DNA of 44,998 nucleotides, from the NCBI GenBank assembly GCA_016876035.1, contig VGOE01000014.1, positions 1-44,998 on the forward strand, given 5' to 3'. The notes below the pieces were generated by a model, which ran no database searches, was not told the DNA's origin, and saw only the letters and a program-made list of their open reading frames with translations. How positions within the stretch are numbered: position 1 is the first letter of the stretch; every line of letters starts with the position of its first letter. Source of the DNA: Chloroflexota bacterium. GTDB taxonomy: Bacteria > Chloroflexota > Dehalococcoidia > UBA2247 > RBG-13-53-26. This document shows positions 41,281 to 44,998 of this stretch, in pieces. A program made the translations under genes and the position numbers.

Positions 41281-43050
41281 TCACGGCTGCAGTTCCTTGG
41301 GCACTATGTAGATCCCCTGTCTTACTTCCTCCAGGTCAGGGTTGTCCACCGGGAGATCGGTATACACGATATCTATCCCCCGCTTAATGAGCCAGGATGT
41401 GTCCGAGGCATTCCCTTCGAAAAATGTCTGTACTTCTTTAATCCTCGAGGCTGAAAACAACTGGGCCGCATTGCTGGCATAGACTGACTTCCCCGTGAGA
41501 GGACTGAAAGCAATGGCTATGTGGGGGTTGACCACCGCCTTTTGGTAGCTACTATCCAGATTCTCCCTGATCCACAGGCAGTCATGGTACTGGCTTTCCG
41601 TGATCAGGCGGTAGTAAGGCACGTCAAACCGCGAACTAACGCTCAGTGATCCAGCGGCTATCACCAGGGCGAGGGCCAAAAGTAGAGACACCAGAAAAGC
41701 CTTTCTGGTGAACCGACCAAGAAAACCAGAAAGCCATAGCCTGAGGTTTTTGAGAGCAAACCCGGCGATTGTCCCGGCCAGAAGAAAAAGGTAGATGAAA
41801 CTGCGGTCATAGAAACTGGGTACCCTCTTGACATTGAGCCAGTTGAACATAAACACGATAAGGAGGAAAGCCAGGGAGGAGAGAAGGAGCCCCCAGGACT
41901 TCTTGCCCCCCACAAGTGCCAGAAACCCCACCCCTGCCGCAAACAGGGCCAAAGGGATGAGGCCAAACTCGAGCAGGGCATCAGACAGTAGGGGTAAGCC
42001 CCTGCTCCCCGGCTCACCTAGTCCCGTGAGGGTTCCAGTTATCGCTTCCCAGTTCCTCGTCAAGCCGAGGGAAGCCGGAACCAAGACGGCCCCCCAGATT
42101 AGAAGAGGGCTCTGCCACCTTCTGATGCCTCTTTCCTCACTCTCCCAGAGAATCGTAAATCCATAGATGAAACAGACTATTGTAGCCGCGACAGCGGTAA
42201 TGGGGTGACACAAGAAGAGAAAGCCAAGAAGAAGCAAAAGAATAAAGGCCTTGGTGGCGTTCATTTCGAAGTGATGAAGGAGGAATACGATCATGGCCAG
42301 GAACAGCAGCCCCACTGCTACGGGTACCAGAAAGGATGGCCCCAGGAAGCGGACGGTGGTAGGGATGAGGGCCACAAAGAAAGCGGCCTCAAGACCATAG
42401 TTGGCCCGCCGCCCGATGGCATAAGAGACGAGAACGGCGAGCATGAAGATGATGCCGGGAAAGACGAGAAAGATGTTGACCCATGATAGCCCGGTGAAAA
42501 GCTTCATCTCACTGAGAAAGAGACGGAATCCAATCTCGTAGTGGTCAGAGACCGTTGCCTCCCCATAGAACGGATCGGTGTAGGTTATGCTCTGGGCCTG
42601 GGTCAGCGCCTGGCTCTGCCCAAAGGCAGACCACTCGTCGACGTGGATGGGATATGAATAGCCGAGATGTGGTATGAAGGCCATGAAGAAGGCCCAGGCC
42701 AGGATGGCGGCCAGTCCAATGTACTCCATTAGCTGGCGGCGTGAAATTTCGATGTGGCCCGGAAAAGAGAGGCGGCCAAAGGCCCTGGCTCTCATGAGTG
42801 CCACCACTATGGCCAGGCTGATGATGATAGTAACAACTATGGAGGTGGCCAGGCTTATCTTGATGTCAAAGAGCTTGTTCAGGGCAAAAAGCGCCACGGT
42901 GATGATGCAAATGCTGAGGACAAAGCTTAGAGGTATCCTCTCCAGCAGGCTGACGTGTTTACCCCGGAAGAATAGCAGAGTCAGGAGAAGACCTGGGAGG
43001 AAGAAGAGAAGCATCCCGCCAAATGCCCTTAGAACCTGGGTCAAATCCAT
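41281..43050 (-). CDS. Polytopic membrane protein, GT-C glycosyltransferase-like
   Basis: Protein of 589 residues with about 12 membrane helices and a soluble C-terminal domain of roughly 120 residues. After the fourth helix the exported loop carries I-H-V-D-E-W (His136, Asp138, Glu139), the place and kind of the acidic metal/acceptor motif in GT-C enzymes such as ArnT, PMT and STT3. The C-terminal part (W-I-R-E-N-L-D, V-Y-A-S-N-A-A, R-G-I-D-I-V-Y-T-D-L-P) resembles the end domain of some YfhO/PMT-like proteins. It may transfer a polyprenyl-linked sugar outside the membrane. GGGAGGAG lies 8 nt before ATG 43050. Its gene is not joined to the polysaccharide operon. Confidence 0.75.
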   Translation of the reverse strand: MDLTQVLRAFGGMLLFFLPGLLLTLLFFRGKHVSLLERIPLSFVLSICIITVALFALNKLFDIKISLATSIVVTIIISLAIVVALMRARAFGRLSFPGHIEISRRQLMEYIGLAAILAWAFFMAFIPHLGYSYPIHVDEWSAFGQSQALTQAQSITYTDPFYGEATVSDHYEIGFRLFLSEMKLFTGLSWVNIFLVFPGIIFMLAVLVSYAIGRRANYGLEAAFFVALIPTTVRFLGPSFLVPVAVGLLFLAMIVFLLHHFEMNATKAFILLLLLGFLFLCHPITAVAATIVCFIYGFTILWESEERGIRRWQSPLLIWGAVLVPASLGLTRNWEAITGTLTGLGEPGSRGLPLLSDALLEFGLIPLALFAAGVGFLALVGGKKSWGLLLSSLAFLLIVFMFNWLNVKRVPSFYDRSFIYLFLLAGTIAGFALKNLRLWLSGFLGRFTRKAFLVSLLLALALVIAAGSLSVSSRFDVPYYRLITESQYHDCLWIRENLDSSYQKAVVNPHIAIAFSPLTGKSVYASNAAQLFSASRIKEVQTFFEGNASDTSWLIKRGIDIVYTDLPVDNPDLEEVRQGIYIVPKELQP

Positions 43051-44035
43051 GGTTCGAAATCTCCTCCCATGAAAGGGATATCGAAAGGTAGGAGATTATA
43101 ACAGAGGGGAGACTCGTGTCACAACCCGCCCTCGACTCTCGGCCACATCTCAAGTAAGTCAAAACGGGGCTATCCATTTCTGGGGTAATGTGCGGGCGTG
43201 GGGTTCTGTTCGGTTTGAGCCGGTGGAAGCTGAAGGGCATGAGGAAAACAGCATGACAACCGGCCCTCATCGAGCAGAACCTCCACCATGATCTTGGGGG
43301 CAGCTTTACCACTGAAAACACCGACCGGGTTGGTAGGCCAGCCAGGAAGAGACATGAGGTGGCCGGGGAACGCCTGGAAATAGCCAGGGAAGCGCTCAAT
43401 TCCTTTTCCCGCGTCCTCTTTCAGAGGTTGGCGTCAATGACCGGGAAAAGCGTGAGGGCAGGCTTGAAGAAGAAGGAACCGGTCCAGGCCTTTGCTCCAC
43501 CTGCTATCCCTATAGCTTGTTGGTCAGGCCACATTTCATCTTTCAGTGCAGCGAACTAAGTAAATCATCCTGCCTTCTCCAAATCTGTGACAACGGGCCA
43601 GCTACCTGACTGTCCCTCGGCATGATGATTTACTCTCCCCCTACCAAATGTATGCCCAGCCGATGAGGATAGTAGAAACCCAGTGTTCATACAGCGTTTT
43701 TGACCTGGTTTGGGAGGTGCCTGCCACGACCTCAATCTGGTCTGCGAATCGCTCGTACTCTGGGGACGTAGGATTGCCATCACTGCTGTTGTTTATCGGC
43801 GTTGCTGTTCGGCATTCATGTTCTCCCTGTGCAAATGTATCCATGGTTGGTCAAAGGGCGCCGAATTCCCTGTACTCCAGGGAGTGTTTCACCTACTTTG
43901 ACGTCCTAGATCGGAGTGACGCCCGTCGTCCATTGGTTTCCTCGAGTGTGGTTACCCCCCTGTAAGTTGATCCGCCCGGTCATTGTGGAGATTCCCACGC
44001 AGCCTGTTGCGAACTTCCAAGCAGAACGAATGCCC
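43051..44035. other. 985-nt region without a clear gene, possibly decayed coding DNA
   Basis: No frame has a convincing start and product. On the - strand, protein-like sequence runs in one frame (about 43510-43430, with S-F-F-F-K-P-A-L) and then another (about 43430-43170, with V-F-S-G-K-A-A-P-K-I), as a frameshifted remnant would. Perfect 11-bp inverted repeats AGTAAATCATC (43559-43569) and GATGATTTACT (43624-43634) enclose 54 nt. A 67-codon - strand frame at 43641-43844 lacks a ribosome site. I cannot name a parent gene. Confidence 0.35.
43559..43634. repeat. 11-bp inverted repeat pair, 76-bp unit
   Basis: AGTAAATCATC at 43559-43569 is the exact reverse complement of 43624-43634. It could be a tiny transposon-derived element or a long hairpin; no flanking duplication is evident. 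Confidence 0.35.
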
Positions 44036-44944
44036 TTAGCCAAAGGGGCTCCAGCGTTTGCCGCTGCATACTTCCTTTACTACCTGCTTCGCGTCCATGG
44101 CCTCGAATCTGGCATTGCCCTCATGATGGAGAGCGGCCAAGCTGTTTCGGATGCGGCGCCAACTCCTATCCCCGAGGATCTGCCAGTTCTCCTCAGAACT
44201 CAACCGTCTACCTGCAAGCAAGCTCAGGCCTACCTCCTCCTCTGGAATCTCCTGTCGTTCCCGTGGAATTCTCCCTGTCTTCAGCCACTTAAGCGCGTCT
44301 GTAATCTCGTCGCTGAAGATTTCGTCCGAGGTTGACATCTCGGTGCCCTTCTTTTTAACCAGGCTTCTGGCTTCCTCCAGCGCGCTCTCCATAGCCTCCT
44401 TCGAATCTCTGGCCGGTTTGCCGATGGTATGTCGTGAGGCTTGGTAGTAGATTGCTTCTTCTATTGAACTCAACTGATTCTGTAGCTTCGCGGGCAGTAG
44501 CCGCATGCCACGGTACATGAATTCGAAGCCGCCTTCGTAGGCATTATCCACTAGGTCTCTAATGCAGTTTTCAACCACCAGTTCTGGATGTCCGGCGATC
44601 TCTGCCCACTTTCTCAAGTACATGCTGTCGTAAGATTCCCCTATTCCCTCAACAGCCTCGGCCACACAGTTCTCTTCAAATGGCGTCCCTTTGTACCAAT
44701 TCTCATCAGAAACCCCGGCCAATTGACTCAGAGCCTTGATCCCGGCTGACGTCCAGTGGGGCAACTCACGCGTGGAACTCCACGGCCTAACCATAGTGAG
44801 CAGGCCGCCCTTGATGCCCATTGCCAGAGCCTCCTTGACTTTGTACGGCGACCAGATCCAGGTCGACAGAAAGGAGTCAACTGTGCCAATACCGCCTAGC
44901 GTCCAGATGTGCGCTTTCACTGCTGATTCAATCACCTTTGGCAT
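44036..44944 (-). CDS. Hypothetical protein, mostly helical
   Basis: Protein of 302 residues from ATG 44944, chosen for the excellent AGAGGAGGT (44951-44959) 6 nt ahead; the frame runs on to 44968. I do not recognise a family. The N-terminal half contains a G-G-I-G-T-V-D segment and alternating helices, and could be a small-molecule or regulator-like domain; W and Y are frequent. Around residues 120-150 is V-V-E-N-C-I-R-D-L-V-D-N-A-Y-E. Residues about 185-215 are charged and helical, and the C-terminus is basic. There is no signal peptide or membrane helix, so it is likely cytoplasmic. No same-strand partner is adjacent in the window. Confidence 0.7.
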   Translation of the reverse strand: MPKVIESAVKAHIWTLGGIGTVDSFLSTWIWSPYKVKEALAMGIKGGLLTMVRPWSSTRELPHWTSAGIKALSQLAGVSDENWYKGTPFEENCVAEAVEGIGESYDSMYLRKWAEIAGHPELVVENCIRDLVDNAYEGGFEFMYRGMRLLPAKLQNQLSSIEEAIYYQASRHTIGKPARDSKEAMESALEEARSLVKKKGTEMSTSDEIFSDEITDALKWLKTGRIPRERQEIPEEEVGLSLLAGRRLSSEENWQILGDRSWRRIRNSLAALHHEGNARFEAMDAKQVVKEVCSGKRWSPFG

Positions 44945-44998
44945 TTCAGCACCTCCTCTATGTGCCATGGTCAGCTGCTCCTATCCTATGCGGTTAAT

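Noticed and set aside
42959-43399. 146-codon - strand frame as a gene
   Set aside because: It runs into the start of the membrane-protein gene at 43050 in another frame, has no ribosome site and an Arg/Ser-rich shadow-like composition.

Overview
The window reads as chromosomal DNA of an uncultured, probably anaerobic bacterium of moderate GC. Gene style (a soluble DMSO-reductase-family enzyme, an amidase, a hydantoin-racemase-like protein, archaeal-looking HTH/coiled-coil proteins, an archaeal-type GlmM/GlmU pair, Wzx/Wzy polysaccharide genes) would suit a Chloroflexota/Dehalococcoidia-like genome. This is inference: no rRNA or other taxonomic marker is present.

Region 1 (1-6421, + strand) is a metabolic cluster: the end of one SDR dehydrogenase, a complete SDR, an Asp/Glu/hydantoin-racemase-family protein, a molybdopterin oxidoreductase without a signal peptide, an Fe-S-subunit-like protein that has lost several expected cysteines, and an amidase.

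Region 2 (about 6422-12016, + strand) is an accessory island. It holds a tyrosine recombinase with a zinc ribbon in its catalytic domain, a winged-helix-like protein, an HTH/coiled-coil protein coupled to a coiled-coil/hydrophobic partner, and a sigma-factor-like protein with a four-cysteine insert. It has long hairpin-rich intergenic stretches and ends in three stem-loop terminators. A perfect 17-bp inverted repeat (6709-6725 and 12000-12016) brackets the whole island. This is the best candidate here for an undescribed element.

Region 3 (12125-37731, - strand) is a roughly 25.6-kb, apparently co-transcribed surface-polysaccharide operon of 20 genes, read from 37731 down to 12125. In transcription order: an exported membrane-anchored protein; glmM, a glmU-like gene and glmS (UDP-GlcNAc supply); a Wzz/BY-kinase; a WbpB-WbpD fusion, WbpE and WbpI which, with WbpA at the far end, make a complete UDP-ManNAc3NAcA-type pathway; Wzx flippase; Wzy polymerase/ligase; three GT4 and one GT2 glycosyltransferases; a small monotopic phosphoglycosyl transferase; a GalE-like epimerase; a DegT aminotransferase; a FlaA1/WbpM-type 4,6-dehydratase; two VanZ-like membrane proteins; and WbpA. 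A tandem 23-bp repeat lies upstream of the operon.

Region 4 (38115-44998, - strand) has a cytoplasmic four-PAS histidine kinase with a NarL-type response regulator, a GT-C-like membrane protein, about 1 kb with no clear gene, and an unrecognised protein near the right edge.
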